20,709 nucleotides of DNA. Origin: Mollicutes bacterium. GTDB taxonomy: Bacteria > Bacillota_I > Bacilli_A > Izemoplasmatales > Izemoplasmataceae. The position numbers were made by a program, and so were the translations under genes. The stretch spans positions 1-20,709 of the forward strand of contig PWHD01000003.1 in assembly GCA_003555335.1 (NCBI GenBank), given 5' to 3'. The notes under the pieces were generated by a model. The model was not told where the DNA came from. It did no database searches and saw only the letters and a list, made by a program, of their open reading frames with translations. The first letter of the stretch is position 1; each line of letters starts with the position of its first letter. Shown in pieces: positions 8,193 to 17,279 of the stretch.

Positions 8193-9413
8193 TCACTCCT
8201 TTGTAATATTTTCCCGAATTATCGGCATACTCATACAACGTGGTCCTCCGCGTCCTCTTGAGAGTTCGCTCGAGGGAATCTCGATGACTTTTATGCCTCT
8301 TTTTTTAAGCAATGCATTGGTCACATGGTTTCTCGAATAAGCAATCACTTTGCCTGGGGCGACGGCCAGGGTGTTTGCGCCATCGCTCCATTGTTCGCGC
8401 TCACTGTCCACAACGTCATCGCCACCACAATTGATCAGCTCAACAGTCCTTCCAAGATGTTTTTCCAGAATCTCTTTCAGTGTGGCGACAACTTTGACTA
8501 TCTTCAGCCCATTGTCTTTTCTTGTAATCTCGAACACAGTCAGATATTCCATGATGCCCGGGTGGATTGTGAAAACGCCATGGTCGACTTGGGTGAATAC
8601 CGTATCAAGATGCATGAAGGCCCTGGTTTTCGGTATGTTGAAGGCAAGCACGGTCTCGAAAAAAGGTTCCTTCGCAAAAATTTTTCTTGCCAGTTTCTCA
8701 ATCGCATAGGGATTTGTGCGGTCACTGATTCCGATCGCAAGTGTCTTGTCGTTCAATACAAGGATATCCCCTCCCTCAAGCGATTCCTTTTCGTTTCTGG
8801 TGAAATAGACGTTGAGCGTCTCTTTTTGGAAACGCGGATGATACTTGAGCATGTAGCTGCTGAAGATGGTCTCCCGTTGTCTTGTGGTGGTGTGCATCTT
8901 GTGGATGCTCACGCCGCGTCCGATACTTGCGAAAGGATCCCGTTGAAACAGGATATTGGGCATTGGATCCGTGTGGAAAGGATACTCTCTTTCCAACATA
9001 TCCATAATCGAATTATCCTTCTCAACCGATATCTCTTTCGTCCTGATCCCTTCGATCATTTTGATGACCATCACTTTTGTCTTCATCGACTTCAGATAAT
9101 CGAACACGGCATCTTGGACTGTGCGGGATTTTATGGAAGCCTCCTCGATGAACTGTTTGATGAAATGGTCCACCACTTCGGGATTGGCCTCTAAGGCTTC
9201 ACTGACCATATCAACGATATAAAGCACCTCTACGCCCTCATTCCTTAAGACGCTCGCGAAGTAGTCGTGTTCTTTCTGCGCGACTTCCAGAAAGGGAATC
9301 TCATCGAACAGTAGTCTGTTCAATACGCCGGGAGTAAGATTTTCGAGTTCTTTTCCGGGGCGGTGCAGAAGCACTGTTTTGAGATTGCCGATTTCCGAGT
9401 ATACATTGAACAT
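8193..9413 (-). CDS. arcA: Arginine deiminase
   Basis: This enzyme hydrolyses arginine to citrulline and ammonia, the first step of arginine fermentation. The 406-aa length is typical. Catalytic features are visible: the FQRDPF Asp (D159), GGD (214-216), HLDTVFT (H268), [11 protein letters not shown] and the C-terminal nucleophile Cys393 in GPRCMSMP. The start [20 protein letters not shown] matches the family; a GTG three codons upstream is rejected because the AGGAAG site is 8 nt from this ATG. It lies 12 nt after alr and 5 nt before argF, so arginine breakdown is transcribed together with ornithine breakdown. ArcA-B-C-D clusters normally also hold a kinase and an antiporter, which are absent here. 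Confidence 0.98.
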   Translation of the reverse strand: MFNVYSEIGNLKTVLLHRPGKELENLTPGVLNRLLFDEIPFLEVAQKEHDYFASVLRNEGVEVLYIVDMVSEALEANPEVVDHFIKQFIEEASIKSRTVQDAVFDYLKSMKTKVMVIKMIEGIRTKEISVEKDNSIMDMLEREYPFHTDPMPNILFQRDPFASIGRGVSIHKMHTTTRQRETIFSSYMLKYHPRFQKETLNVYFTRNEKESLEGGDILVLNDKTLAIGISDRTNPYAIEKLARKIFAKEPFFETVLAFNIPKTRAFMHLDTVFTQVDHGVFTIHPGIMEYLTVFEITRKDNGLKIVKVVATLKEILEKHLGRTVELINCGGDDVVDSEREQWSDGANTLAVAPGKVIAYSRNHVTNALLKKRGIKVIEIPSSELSRGRGGPRCMSMPIIRENITKE

Positions 9414-9425
9414 AATTGTCACTTC

Positions 9426-10511
9426 CTAATCATCATAATAAATACGGTGTACCCTGTTGGAAATTTGGGTGAATATCTCATACGTAATCGTGTCGAGCCT
9501 GTCGGCGACATCCTTGACACTCACAATATCATCACCCATCACTGTGACTGTATCGCCTAGACGGACATAATCATCAACCTTGACAAAGGTCTGATCCATA
9601 CATATTCGACCGACAATCTCATATCTCCGTCCTAGGGTCGAGACATGCCCGCCCTGGTTTTTTCTGATGAGACCATCCGCATAACCAATGGGAAGGATGG
9701 CGATTTTTTCCTGTTCCTTGGCTTCATACGTAAGATTATACCCCAGTTTTTCACCTGGGCTCAGTTCCTTGATTTCACTGATTCGGCTTTTCAAGATGAA
9801 TGTGGACTTGAGTTTTATCCCATCATAGCCGACGGTGTCGCCGAACAGACCGATTCCCGCTCTCGCATGGGTCGTGAAATCAAATAAGTTCTCATACCGC
9901 AAAAGTCCTGGCGTATTGGAGATGTGAACCATTTTAGGTCGTATCAGTAGCGATTTGACAATCTGTTTGAACCGCTTAGCCTGCATCTTGACATAATCCT
10001 CATCGCTGTCGGCGGTCGCTAGATGGGTGTAGATGCCTGTCAGATTTAGGTGGTCGTGTGTCATCGCATCATCAGCGATCTTTCTGATCTTGGTCGGACT
10101 TTTGAAGCCGAGACGGTTCATGCCTGAATCATATTTCAGGTGGAACTTCAACGGCAACCCTGAGTCCAATACTTTCTTATATAGTTGTTCCTGGGACACC
10201 GTGAAGGTGATATTCTTCTCGGAGAGTGTCGGAAGGGCGAACTCATCCACTACCCCCATGACGAGAATATCGATGTCCGGGTTCAAGTCCCTCAGTTCAA
10301 GCGCCTCTTCCAGAAGGCTGACCGCAAAGAAGTCGACTTCTCCCCATTCAATCAGGTACTGAGCAACCATTTTCGCACCGTGACCATAGGCATCGGCCTT
10401 GATGACCGGTATAATCTTCTTCGGATAGACATGTTCCTTCATCTTCAGAAGATTCTGATGAATATTGGACAGATTGATTTCAAGCCATGTCTTTCTAAAT
10501 TGTCTTGACAT
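9426..10511 (-). CDS. alr: Alanine racemase (fold type III, PLP)
   Basis: The 361-aa product is a full-length alanine racemase, interconverting L- and D-alanine for cell wall or catabolism. The PLP lysine K38 is in KADAYGHG. The second catalytic base is Tyr258 in LGYNLTY. Family motifs KYDSGMNRLGF, HISNTPG, ARAGIGLFG, PIGYADGL and GRICMDQ are all present. The start MSRQFRKTWLEI has a GGAGAAGG site inside the end of orr, which it overlaps by 17 nt. Its neighbours are orr and arcA, in an operon whose final product is D-alanine, so it may act catabolically. A broad-specificity or ornithine/arginine racemase role cannot be ruled out from sequence. Confidence 0.93.
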   Translation of the reverse strand: MSRQFRKTWLEINLSNIHQNLLKMKEHVYPKKIIPVIKADAYGHGAKMVAQYLIEWGEVDFFAVSLLEEALELRDLNPDIDILVMGVVDEFALPTLSEKNITFTVSQEQLYKKVLDSGLPLKFHLKYDSGMNRLGFKSPTKIRKIADDAMTHDHLNLTGIYTHLATADSDEDYVKMQAKRFKQIVKSLLIRPKMVHISNTPGLLRYENLFDFTTHARAGIGLFGDTVGYDGIKLKSTFILKSRISEIKELSPGEKLGYNLTYEAKEQEKIAILPIGYADGLIRKNQGGHVSTLGRRYEIVGRICMDQTFVKVDDYVRLGDTVTVMGDDIVSVKDVADRLDTITYEIFTQISNRVHRIYYDD

Positions 10512-11562
10512 ATACCTTCTCCACATATTCGGATGTCATCAAGGAAAGCAGACTTCCGTAAGTCAGTTTGAACTTGAGGACATCGCCGATTTTGTAATTG
10601 CCATTTTCAAATGGGACGCTTGCGATAATGTGGTCACTGCTGCTTCCCAAAAGTCGTATGTTCTTATCGAATGGAATCAGTTCATAGAAATCAACATCTT
10701 GCTTTCCGATACCCAGGATTGCTCTGTTCAAGACACCGAGATCTGTGAATTCGGGCCTTTTCCCAAAAGCGTCCATGCCGGGTTCGCCTTCTGGAAGCGA
10801 TGGTTTTCTCTTAAGTTCTATGATATCGGCCTCCAGCGTGAAAACATCATCGTAAAGTTCGTCGATTTTGTTTCCAAAGGCAGTTTCTCTGCCGAGTGCC
10901 AAGGCTTCGCCGATTCTGAGATTATTGACTTTTTCAATATGGATATCACGGTCCAGAAGGTGAAGGTGCGAAGAATTACCCCCCGATATGATTTCAAGTT
11001 CCATCTGAAACGATTCTTCTATATCCGTCGTGATATCAATTAGTTTCTTCAGGGTCTGTTCTGTTGGGATGATCGCGCCGAAACATGTCAGATTGGTACC
11101 GATACCCCTTAAAATGATGTTCTTCATTTTGAGAACTTCGCTGACAATATCGTGGACTCTTTCCTTATAAAAAATTCCTTCCCTGAGATCGCCGATATCG
11201 ATCATCAAAATGATCGAATGCCGCTTCCCATAGTAGCTGGCCGCATGATCAAGGGCTCTGATCACTTCAATTTCGGAGTTCAGCGACATATCCGCGACAT
11301 TCACGGTTCTGTCAACTTCATGAAGGGACACAAGCCTCAGCAAGACCTTTTCAATATTGGTCGAGACTTTTTCGAGGTTGGCCAACCTGGAGTCCGCGAT
11401 GAAATCGACTTTCTCTTCGCGCAACACATCGGTCAGCGGTTTGACTGCGCAAAAAACTTTCGTCACGGCCATCATTGTCAAGCTGTGCCTACGACACATA
11501 TTCTGGACGATTTTGACATTGTGACGATATTTTTCCTGATTGATGATGATTCTTGGATACAC
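10495..11562 (-). CDS. orr: Ornithine racemase (PLP)
   Basis: Orr converts L-ornithine to D-ornithine, the true substrate of the aminomutase. The 355-aa product has the alanine-racemase N-terminal barrel but is distinct from Alr. It starts (M)YPRIIINQEKYRHNV, has the PLP lysine K35 in VTKV, IADSRLANLE, SLNSEIEVIRALDHAA and HSIILMIDIGDLREG. The C-terminal region (GNSSHLHLLDR, NNLRIGEALALGRE) matches ornithine racemases known from ornithine-fermenting clostridia. The start is ambiguous: GTG at 11566-11568 overlaps the mutL stop, while GTG at 11560-11562 is better spaced from the GGAGG site and gives the usual N-terminus. It sits just after mutL, 3' of oraSE. Confidence 0.93.
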   Translation of the reverse strand: MYPRIIINQEKYRHNVKIVQNMCRRHSLTMMAVTKVFCAVKPLTDVLREEKVDFIADSRLANLEKVSTNIEKVLLRLVSLHEVDRTVNVADMSLNSEIEVIRALDHAASYYGKRHSIILMIDIGDLREGIFYKERVHDIVSEVLKMKNIILRGIGTNLTCFGAIIPTEQTLKKLIDITTDIEESFQMELEIISGGNSSHLHLLDRDIHIEKVNNLRIGEALALGRETAFGNKIDELYDDVFTLEADIIELKRKPSLPEGEPGMDAFGKRPEFTDLGVLNRAILGIGKQDVDFYELIPFDKNIRLLGSSSDHIIASVPFENGNYKIGDVLKFKLTYGSLLSLMTSEYVEKVYVKTI

Positions 11563-11564
11563 GG

Positions 11565-12929
11565 TCACTCACCTCCGAGTCCGAGAGAAGACTGTAACAG
11601 TGTTAATGCCTCTTTTCTATATTTAAGCGACAAGACACCGAGACTTGACATGATATAATCATGATCTTTATAGATTTTCACTTCGCCTTTGGGAACGAGT
11701 TTCTTTGGGTTCGTACGTATATATTCCCTTATGATTTTTTCAGTATTTTCGAGATAGACAAGCGCACCACCTGTCAGGATGATGGTTTGGACCTGGGTTA
11801 GATCACGGCCTTCAGGAATGACCTTCTGACCGCTGCTGGTGTAGACGCTTCTCAAATCTCCGATATGACGGTTGAGCGCATGATGGACACATGTTCTGGT
11901 CAACTCGTAGATGAGTTTTCTCTCATTTGGTGTCTCAGGTTTGTAATTGAAATTTTCAATCAGCGTGTCAAAGGTTTTGTTTGAAACATCGAGTTTTCTC
12001 CTGAGGTTCTCTTTGCCGATCAGTTCAATGACATTCCTGTAATTAATAAAAACGCCGAGGTCACCTTCGACCGTTCGCTTTTCAAGCGGTTCCCCTTCGG
12101 AATAGACTTCGAATTCCTTGCTCGGGGATGTGATTGTATGGATGTCGGTCGTTGCACCACCGACATCGATGACCATGAGATTGCCGATTGCCTCATGGAG
12201 GAGAATCGCTGCCTCCATGACCGAACCGGGGGTTGGCATAATCGAACCTTTGACCATGTCTTTGATTGCGCCCATCCCTTTCGCGTGGATGATATGCTCT
12301 TCAAATGTCTTATAGATCTGTCTGCGCACAGGATGGATGTTCATGTAATCGACACGTGGGTAGACATTGTCGACAATGGTAAGGTAGGGTTTCTGATCGC
12401 TTTCCTCGAATAATTTTTTGATTCTGTAGTGGTTTTCGATGTTGCCGGCGTAAAGGATTGGTGTATTCAGTTTCAAGGCTTCTATCATTCTCAGGTTGTT
12501 GAAGGCAACATGTCTTTCCCCGTAATCAGTTCCTCCGGAAACAAGGACGATATTGGGTCTGATATCGACAATCTGTTCCAAATCGTCTTCTGTCAACTCC
12601 CCAGCCGTGATAAGGTGAATGTTCGCTCCGGCATTGAGGGCGGCTTCCTTCGCGGCCCTTACCGTCATTTCATAGACGAGTCCGGAAACCGTCATTCTCA
12701 AGCCGCCAGCAGCACTGGAAGCGGCAAACATCTCTTCATATGTCAATGTATCAGAACCGGTCTGGGTCTCAAGCATATCAAGTGCCGCTCTCAATCCGAT
12801 TGTCACATCGGTCTCGACTGTGGTTTTTGCCATGCCTTTTCCAATAAAACGAATATTGTCTTTGATTGCGAATCCATTCAGTATGGTTGTCGTGCTTCCG
12901 ATTTCAGCAACCAACAGATCTACCTTCAC
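11565..12929 (-). CDS. MutL/GlmL-type ATPase, likely chaperone or reactivase of the B12 mutase
   Basis: The 454-aa protein belongs to the GlmL/MutL family of ASKHA-fold ATPases found beside B12-dependent aminomutases and glutamate mutases; this is not the DNA mismatch-repair MutL. Phosphate-binding motifs are AEIGSTTT (8-15) and MVIDVGGATTDIH (252-264). Other conserved patches are SSAAGGL (71-77), LVSGGTDYG (129-136) and ILTGGALVYLE. Its suggested role is maintaining or reactivating the mutase, by analogy with coenzyme B12 reactivating ATPases; this is an inference for OraSE. The GTG start overlaps the oraE stop by 4 nt (GTGA), so translation is probably coupled. It is placed between oraE and orr as in known ornithine clusters. 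Confidence 0.88.
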   Translation of the reverse strand: MKVDLLVAEIGSTTTILNGFAIKDNIRFIGKGMAKTTVETDVTIGLRAALDMLETQTGSDTLTYEEMFAASSAAGGLRMTVSGLVYEMTVRAAKEAALNAGANIHLITAGELTEDDLEQIVDIRPNIVLVSGGTDYGERHVAFNNLRMIEALKLNTPILYAGNIENHYRIKKLFEESDQKPYLTIVDNVYPRVDYMNIHPVRRQIYKTFEEHIIHAKGMGAIKDMVKGSIMPTPGSVMEAAILLHEAIGNLMVIDVGGATTDIHTITSPSKEFEVYSEGEPLEKRTVEGDLGVFINYRNVIELIGKENLRRKLDVSNKTFDTLIENFNYKPETPNERKLIYELTRTCVHHALNRHIGDLRSVYTSSGQKVIPEGRDLTQVQTIILTGGALVYLENTEKIIREYIRTNPKKLVPKGEVKIYKDHDYIMSSLGVLSLKYRKEALTLLQSSLGLGGE

Positions 12930-15133
12930 TTCTTATTCAGCTCTTTGTGTTTTTCAACAAGGAAGCTGGCGATATGTTTTCCTTTGGTTCCTCTGCCAAA
13001 ACCTTGGTCCATATTGTTTTTTCGTGCGATTTCAGGCGTCACCTGGGTACCGCCGGCAATCAATATGATCTTATTCCTGACCCCTTTTTCGACGGCATAA
13101 TCATGGAGTTTCTGCATATTTTTGTAATGGACGTTATCATGCGAGATAATCGTCGATATCATGATGCAATCAGCATCCATCTCAATGGCAGCGTCCACAA
13201 ACTTCTCTATAGGGACACTGGTTCCAAGATACACGTAGGATATTCCGTATTTTTCAATGCCACCGTGCTTGATATCCAAAACTTCCCGGATACCGACGCT
13301 GTGTTCATCATCGCCCCCTGTGCCAGCAATAACTTTAATCGGGTTTTTCTTCACATAATCAAAAATTGCTTCTTCGGAAATTGTTTCCAGTTCCTCCGGG
13401 ATGGTCAGCTTATCGATATCGATGTCAAAGTTGACCCTTCCTTTTATTTGCACTCTCGTGCCTTCGCTAGGATGAAGACTTTCCTTATGGATTACTTCGA
13501 TATCGGATAAATTCATGTTTTTACCGGCTTGGATAGCAGCCTCAACTGCGACCTTCAGACCGACAGGAAAGAAGAGGTCCACGGTAACCACACCGTCAGC
13601 TAGCCATTCTACTTCCGGCTTGATCAGGTTCGTGTTTCGGTATTTCTCAGTCTCATCGAGTCTTAGATAGACATTGTCGGTCTCATCGAGCTCATCGATG
13701 AACTGTATCTTTTCAGGTTTTTCAAAGGTCGAGCCTTCGATTAGCTTTGCAGGGTCATCGACATAGTCCTCACCGTACTGGGCGACATTGTTATAGCCAT
13801 AGTGTGCGGTGACAGGAGCCATATAGTCCTGGGCACGTTTGACGACAGTACCGGCTCCGATTCCGCCATCGATTTTTCTGGAGATGCCGTCTGCGTTTCT
13901 TTGCGGATACTCGCCGCTATCGACGAACATCCCGGCTTCGACAGCTTCATAGTAACCACCCAGTTCGATGATCTCTTCCATCATGAGAACCGCACGTTCT
14001 TGGATTTCCCGTTTCTTTTCATAGATATAGCCGCTGTTTTTTATCTCTACCATACTGAGCAGATCATCCATGCCGGTCATCGCCTGTTTGGTAGTGTCGA
14101 GCGCTTCGATATTATAAATATGCCAAGGAACATTCCGGCCCTCATCAGGAGTGATGGTGCTTTGGATATCGGCCGATGTCAGACGGGAGATAAGCAGATT
14201 GAGCACATGCGTTACAGTTGCTTCCCTTGTGGATGAATCCATATATTTAGTATTCATTTGAGCACGCATCTTGTACCTGTCAAAAAATTCTCTTAATGCG
14301 ACCGCGTAGGGGAGGTTCAGTTTCAAGTCCGGTGATGGCGGTGCGGCCGGCGGAACGGTCGAAAGGCAAATGTTCTCAGGCTTGATGCCAATCTTTTCGC
14401 TGAAAACAGAGTTGATCGCATGTTGGACAAGCAACTCCGGCATAACTTTCCAGGCATCCCTTGCTGTTGCATTTGCATTATGGGCGCCATCAATCTGTGC
14501 AATATTGGCATACCCCATTATCTTCTTGCTTTCGGCGGCGTCAACCATACTTCTTACCATGTTTATATTCCTATAAAGGATATTGTATTGCGGGTCCTGA
14601 TGGGCGCCGTTGACGCCTTCTTCAGCAAACAAAACCGCAATCTCCGGACCAGCGACGCCCGAAACATAAGAATGATAATTGATTGGACGCCCGACTTCTT
14701 CTTCGATAAGATCCAAAGCTTTTCTCTGGGCTCTCAGTTGCTTTCTTGTGATCGGAATCCCGCCAATACCTTGCGGCGTTCCTTCGAGCAAACCGTCAAA
14801 ATGTGACTGCCCGGCGGTGCGGATGACCATGATATGATCCGCACCATGGTAAGCGGCCATCCGCATCCTCCTGATATCATCTTCGAAGCGACCGGAGGCG
14901 ATTTCTGCAGTGATTACCGCATCTGGCTGCGGATCAATCCCACCAAGATAAGCCGCGCTTTGCAAAGGTGTGTAATTCTTAAGTGAAGGGCTCGCTTGCT
15001 TGAACTTGAATTGACCCAGCTCTATTTCCCGTTTATCTCTCCAAACCCAGCCTCTTTTGCTTGGTCTGTAATTTTCAAGATCCTGAAGAATATTCCTGAT
15101 ATCAAGTTTTTCATTCGGCTTCAATTTATCCAT
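12926..15133 (-). CDS. oraE: D-ornithine 4,5-aminomutase large subunit (B12 and PLP)
   Basis: OraE, with OraS, moves the amino group of D-ornithine to C4, giving (2R,4S)-2,4-diaminopentanoate by radical chemistry with adenosylcobalamin and PLP. The 735-aa length matches characterised homologues. The large N-terminal barrel holds long conserved stretches (TPLQSAAYLGG, HGADHIMVIRTAGQSH). Near the C-terminus the B12 motif D-x-H-x-x-G is seen as DEHSVG, giving axial ligand His611. PLP lysine Lys622 is in DIKHGG; the 11-residue spacing equals His618/Lys629 reported for the Clostridium sticklandii enzyme. The start overlaps the oraS stop by 8 nt, with AGAGGTG upstream. The host must obtain cobalamin, but no B12 gene is in the window. 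Confidence 0.97.
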   Translation of the reverse strand: MDKLKPNEKLDIRNILQDLENYRPSKRGWVWRDKREIELGQFKFKQASPSLKNYTPLQSAAYLGGIDPQPDAVITAEIASGRFEDDIRRMRMAAYHGADHIMVIRTAGQSHFDGLLEGTPQGIGGIPITRKQLRAQRKALDLIEEEVGRPINYHSYVSGVAGPEIAVLFAEEGVNGAHQDPQYNILYRNINMVRSMVDAAESKKIMGYANIAQIDGAHNANATARDAWKVMPELLVQHAINSVFSEKIGIKPENICLSTVPPAAPPSPDLKLNLPYAVALREFFDRYKMRAQMNTKYMDSSTREATVTHVLNLLISRLTSADIQSTITPDEGRNVPWHIYNIEALDTTKQAMTGMDDLLSMVEIKNSGYIYEKKREIQERAVLMMEEIIELGGYYEAVEAGMFVDSGEYPQRNADGISRKIDGGIGAGTVVKRAQDYMAPVTAHYGYNNVAQYGEDYVDDPAKLIEGSTFEKPEKIQFIDELDETDNVYLRLDETEKYRNTNLIKPEVEWLADGVVTVDLFFPVGLKVAVEAAIQAGKNMNLSDIEVIHKESLHPSEGTRVQIKGRVNFDIDIDKLTIPEELETISEEAIFDYVKKNPIKVIAGTGGDDEHSVGIREVLDIKHGGIEKYGISYVYLGTSVPIEKFVDAAIEMDADCIMISTIISHDNVHYKNMQKLHDYAVEKGVRNKIILIAGGTQVTPEIARKNNMDQGFGRGTKGKHIASFLVEKHKELNKK

Positions 15134-15491
15134 AAAGTTTGAACACCTCTTTCAGGTAATCGACATGCTTGCCTTCACCCAGCTCGATTCCAGCTTGTCT
15201 TATTGTCAGAGCCTTATCTTTCGCTATTTTGTAAACACAATGCCCGGCACCTTTTTGAAGCAGGTCGTGTTCTGAAAGAAGATCGACGATACCTTTGCAT
15301 TCCAGACTTGAAAACCCCATTCTCAACAGCACGCTTCTTTCAATTGATTTCGACGTGTTGTCAAACCCCATCTTCACCAATGGGTCAACAATCTTATCCG
15401 CAAGTTCATAAAAATATTTCTTCAGTTCCTTATCGCTTAAGTCTTTCAAATTTTCGCGTCTTTTTGAAAAATCATCATTTCGCTCTTTCAT
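15126..15491 (-). CDS. oraS: D-ornithine 4,5-aminomutase small subunit
   Basis: The 121-aa OraS is the small partner of OraE in the aminomutase heterodimer. It has the family's features: a charged helical N-terminus (DDFSKRRENLKDLSDKELKKYF), IERSVLLRMGFSSLECKGIVDLL, then HDLLQKGAGHCVYKIAK and a LTIRQAGIELGEGKHV segment. Length is normal. Its ATG lies inside the end of ortB (17 nt overlap) and its stop overlaps oraE by 8 nt, so the three are probably translated in sequence. Identification rests on the pattern and on its fixed place beside oraE. Confidence 0.95.
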   Translation of the reverse strand: MKERNDDFSKRRENLKDLSDKELKKYFYELADKIVDPLVKMGFDNTSKSIERSVLLRMGFSSLECKGIVDLLSEHDLLQKGAGHCVYKIAKDKALTIRQAGIELGEGKHVDYLKEVFKLYG

Positions 15492-16884
15492 TCTTTGCCT
15501 CCTTCAGTAGTTGATTGATTTTATCCTGATTCACCTTGAGTTCTTCGGACAGATACTCTATTTCATGGTCGTTAAGTGACTGGTCAACAAATCTTCTGAG
15601 ATAGGATTTTCTGAGTCTATCCAGATCTATCTCTTCCACATCCAAGTCTTTTGCGCTTGATGGGAATATGATATTCTTTCCGGGAATCTCATCCTTCGGG
15701 TTTCCGAATAGTAGTTCGATATTATTTTTTCGGGCGAAAGAAAGTTGTGGTTGGTGATGTTTGCCCGCACCGGTATATTCGGTTTCCTGGACAACGATGA
15801 TCTGATCATCCTTCATCGTCTGGGCCAATTTGAATGCCGCTGCCAGACTCGTGTTGCCTGCGGGGCCTCTTTCGAGTCCTTCAAGCACGGTAAGTGCTTC
15901 GGTAATAAAAAACACACTGCCCTGGTTGACGGTGAAGTATTTATCGATATATCTTAGCGGTCGTGCAGCACTACGGGGAACATCACTTCTGTCTGGATTC
16001 ACCGAAAAAGGAATCCCGAATCCCGTGTGTCCGGTAGTGAAAGATTTTCTATTGAAATCGTCATCACTTGCCATATGCAAACCTTGAAGATTCACACTTG
16101 CACCATAAACTAGTGTATTCTTTGCCCCGGCTCTTCTAAGACCCCTTGCGGTTCCGGTCAGATTGCCGCCACCGGCATTGGTACAGATGACAACTTCTGG
16201 GAACTTACCTTCTTTTTCCTTTAGTTCGCGGGCAATCTCGACACCCAGTGTTTCAATGCCCATGATTCCATACGGTGAATAAAGCGAAGCATTGAAATAC
16301 CCTGTTTTATCAAGTAGTTCCAAAAATACATAGAAAAGTTCAGGACCAACACTGAGTTGGATGACCTCGGCACCAAAAGATTCACAGGCTCTTGCTTTTT
16401 CCAGAATCTCAGGCTGAGCTAGATTATTCGAGTCAAAACATTCCTGAACAATGATACACTTTAAACCATTTTTCGCAGCTAGGGCGGCAACGGCGGCACC
16501 ATAGTTACCGCTGGTCGCAGCGATAACACCTTCATAACCCATTTCCTTCGCTTTCGCAATACTTATAGCGGCCCTTCTGGCTTTGAAAGAACCACTGAGA
16601 TTGTTGGCTTCATCTTTTAGGAAAATACGTGCCCCATAACCGGGCTCGGAAAATTTTCTTGCGTAATCTGAAATATTTTTCAGTTCGATCAATGGCGTGT
16701 TGCCGACCTTGGAATCAACCTGGATGGCCTGGACACGATTATAATCATAACCCGCGGTTTCCATCATCTTATTGTAATCAAATGCGATTCCGTCAGTCTC
16801 GTAATCCGAGTAATCAAGACCCACAGATTTTCGGATGATTTCTTGTTTCCTTCTCTCCAGATCCTTGATATTGTAACTACTCAT
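15475..16884 (-). CDS. ortB: 2-amino-4-oxopentanoate thiolase, PLP subunit
   Basis: OrtB is the PLP-bearing subunit of the thiolase that cleaves 2-amino-4-oxopentanoate with CoA to acetyl-CoA and D-alanine. The 469-aa protein has the threonine-synthase-like fold: GNTPLIEL, the PLP lysine K101 in SGSFKARR, ATSGNYGAA (123-131), and the phosphate-binding loop NAGGGNLTG (236-244). It is longer than most threonine synthase paralogues of this fold and matches OrtB. The ATG at 16882-16884 is preferred over a GTG three codons earlier because of a GGGGTG site 6 nt upstream. It overlaps ortA by 8 nt and oraS by 17 nt. Confidence 0.95.
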   Translation of the reverse strand: MSSYNIKDLERRKQEIIRKSVGLDYSDYETDGIAFDYNKMMETAGYDYNRVQAIQVDSKVGNTPLIELKNISDYARKFSEPGYGARIFLKDEANNLSGSFKARRAAISIAKAKEMGYEGVIAATSGNYGAAVAALAAKNGLKCIIVQECFDSNNLAQPEILEKARACESFGAEVIQLSVGPELFYVFLELLDKTGYFNASLYSPYGIMGIETLGVEIARELKEKEGKFPEVVICTNAGGGNLTGTARGLRRAGAKNTLVYGASVNLQGLHMASDDDFNRKSFTTGHTGFGIPFSVNPDRSDVPRSAARPLRYIDKYFTVNQGSVFFITEALTVLEGLERGPAGNTSLAAAFKLAQTMKDDQIIVVQETEYTGAGKHHQPQLSFARKNNIELLFGNPKDEIPGKNIIFPSSAKDLDVEEIDLDRLRKSYLRRFVDQSLNDHEIEYLSEELKVNQDKINQLLKEAKNERAK

Positions 16885-17191
16885 CAGTGTCACCCCACAT
16901 CTCTTCGAGTATCTTTTCCCTCATCTTGAGAATCTCAGGTACAAACTCACCAAAAGTGTGTTTGTAAGCAGGATTCACTTCTTTAACTGTTCCGACAACT
17001 TTCCTTTTGGTGGCTGTTAGAATCGTTGCCTCTTCATAAAGTTCGCTTTCCTCGGTGAGCCTGCCTTTGATCCAGCTTTTTAAAGGAACCTTAGTGGTAC
17101 TTTCGGGTATGTTTTTTACTCTTTCCCCTGGCATCAAAAGATGTTGCCTTATTCTGACATAGGTGCCCTTTTTAATTAACACATCTATCAT
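16877..17191 (-). CDS. ortA: 2-amino-4-oxopentanoate thiolase, small subunit
   Basis: The 104-aa OrtA partners OrtB in thiolytic cleavage. Visible family landmarks are KKGTYVRIRQHLL, GERVKNIPESTTKVPLKSW and IKGRLTEESELYEEA. The end, NPAYKHTFGEFVPEIL, is the most conserved stretch of the family. It is the first gene of the nine-gene operon and follows a promoter element shared with ord. Start choice is uncertain: the ATG at 17189-17191 has its AAAGGA directly adjacent, while a GTG three codons later (17180-17182) has the same site 9 nt upstream. Confidence 0.93.
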   Translation of the reverse strand: MIDVLIKKGTYVRIRQHLLMPGERVKNIPESTTKVPLKSWIKGRLTEESELYEEATILTATKRKVVGTVKEVNPAYKHTFGEFVPEILKMREKILEEMWGDTDE

Positions 17192-17226
17192 TCCTTTATC
17201 CAGTAATCATTTTTCCACGCGATATA

Positions 17227-17250
17227 ATGATATCATAAAAGCCCTTACAT
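17227..17250 (-). promoter_or_regulatory. Promoter element before ortA, shared with ord
   Basis: Minus-strand 24-mer: ATGTAAGGG, C, TTTTATG, A, TATCAT. The 3' end is an extended -10 (TGA-TATCAT, -10 at 17227-17232), about 35 nt upstream of the ortA start. No clear -35 is present; a GTAAGGG block occupies the spacer region. The same element, 21/24 identical, precedes ord at 18406-18429. The -10 overlaps the palindrome TGATATCA (17228-17235). Confidence 0.6.
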
Positions 17251-17279
17251 TGTATAGTCTTTAGACGGATTACTACCCA

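Noticed and set aside
8325..9194. Long plus-strand frame (289 codons) opposite arcA
   Set aside because: It is the antisense shadow of arginine deiminase. It has no family motifs and no convincing upstream binding site, and arcA has intact catalytic residues.
12429..13510. Overlapping plus-strand frames of over 200 codons opposite mutL and oraE
   Set aside because: The minus-strand genes are certain from motifs. The plus-strand products look like random Cys/Phe/His-rich shadow sequence.
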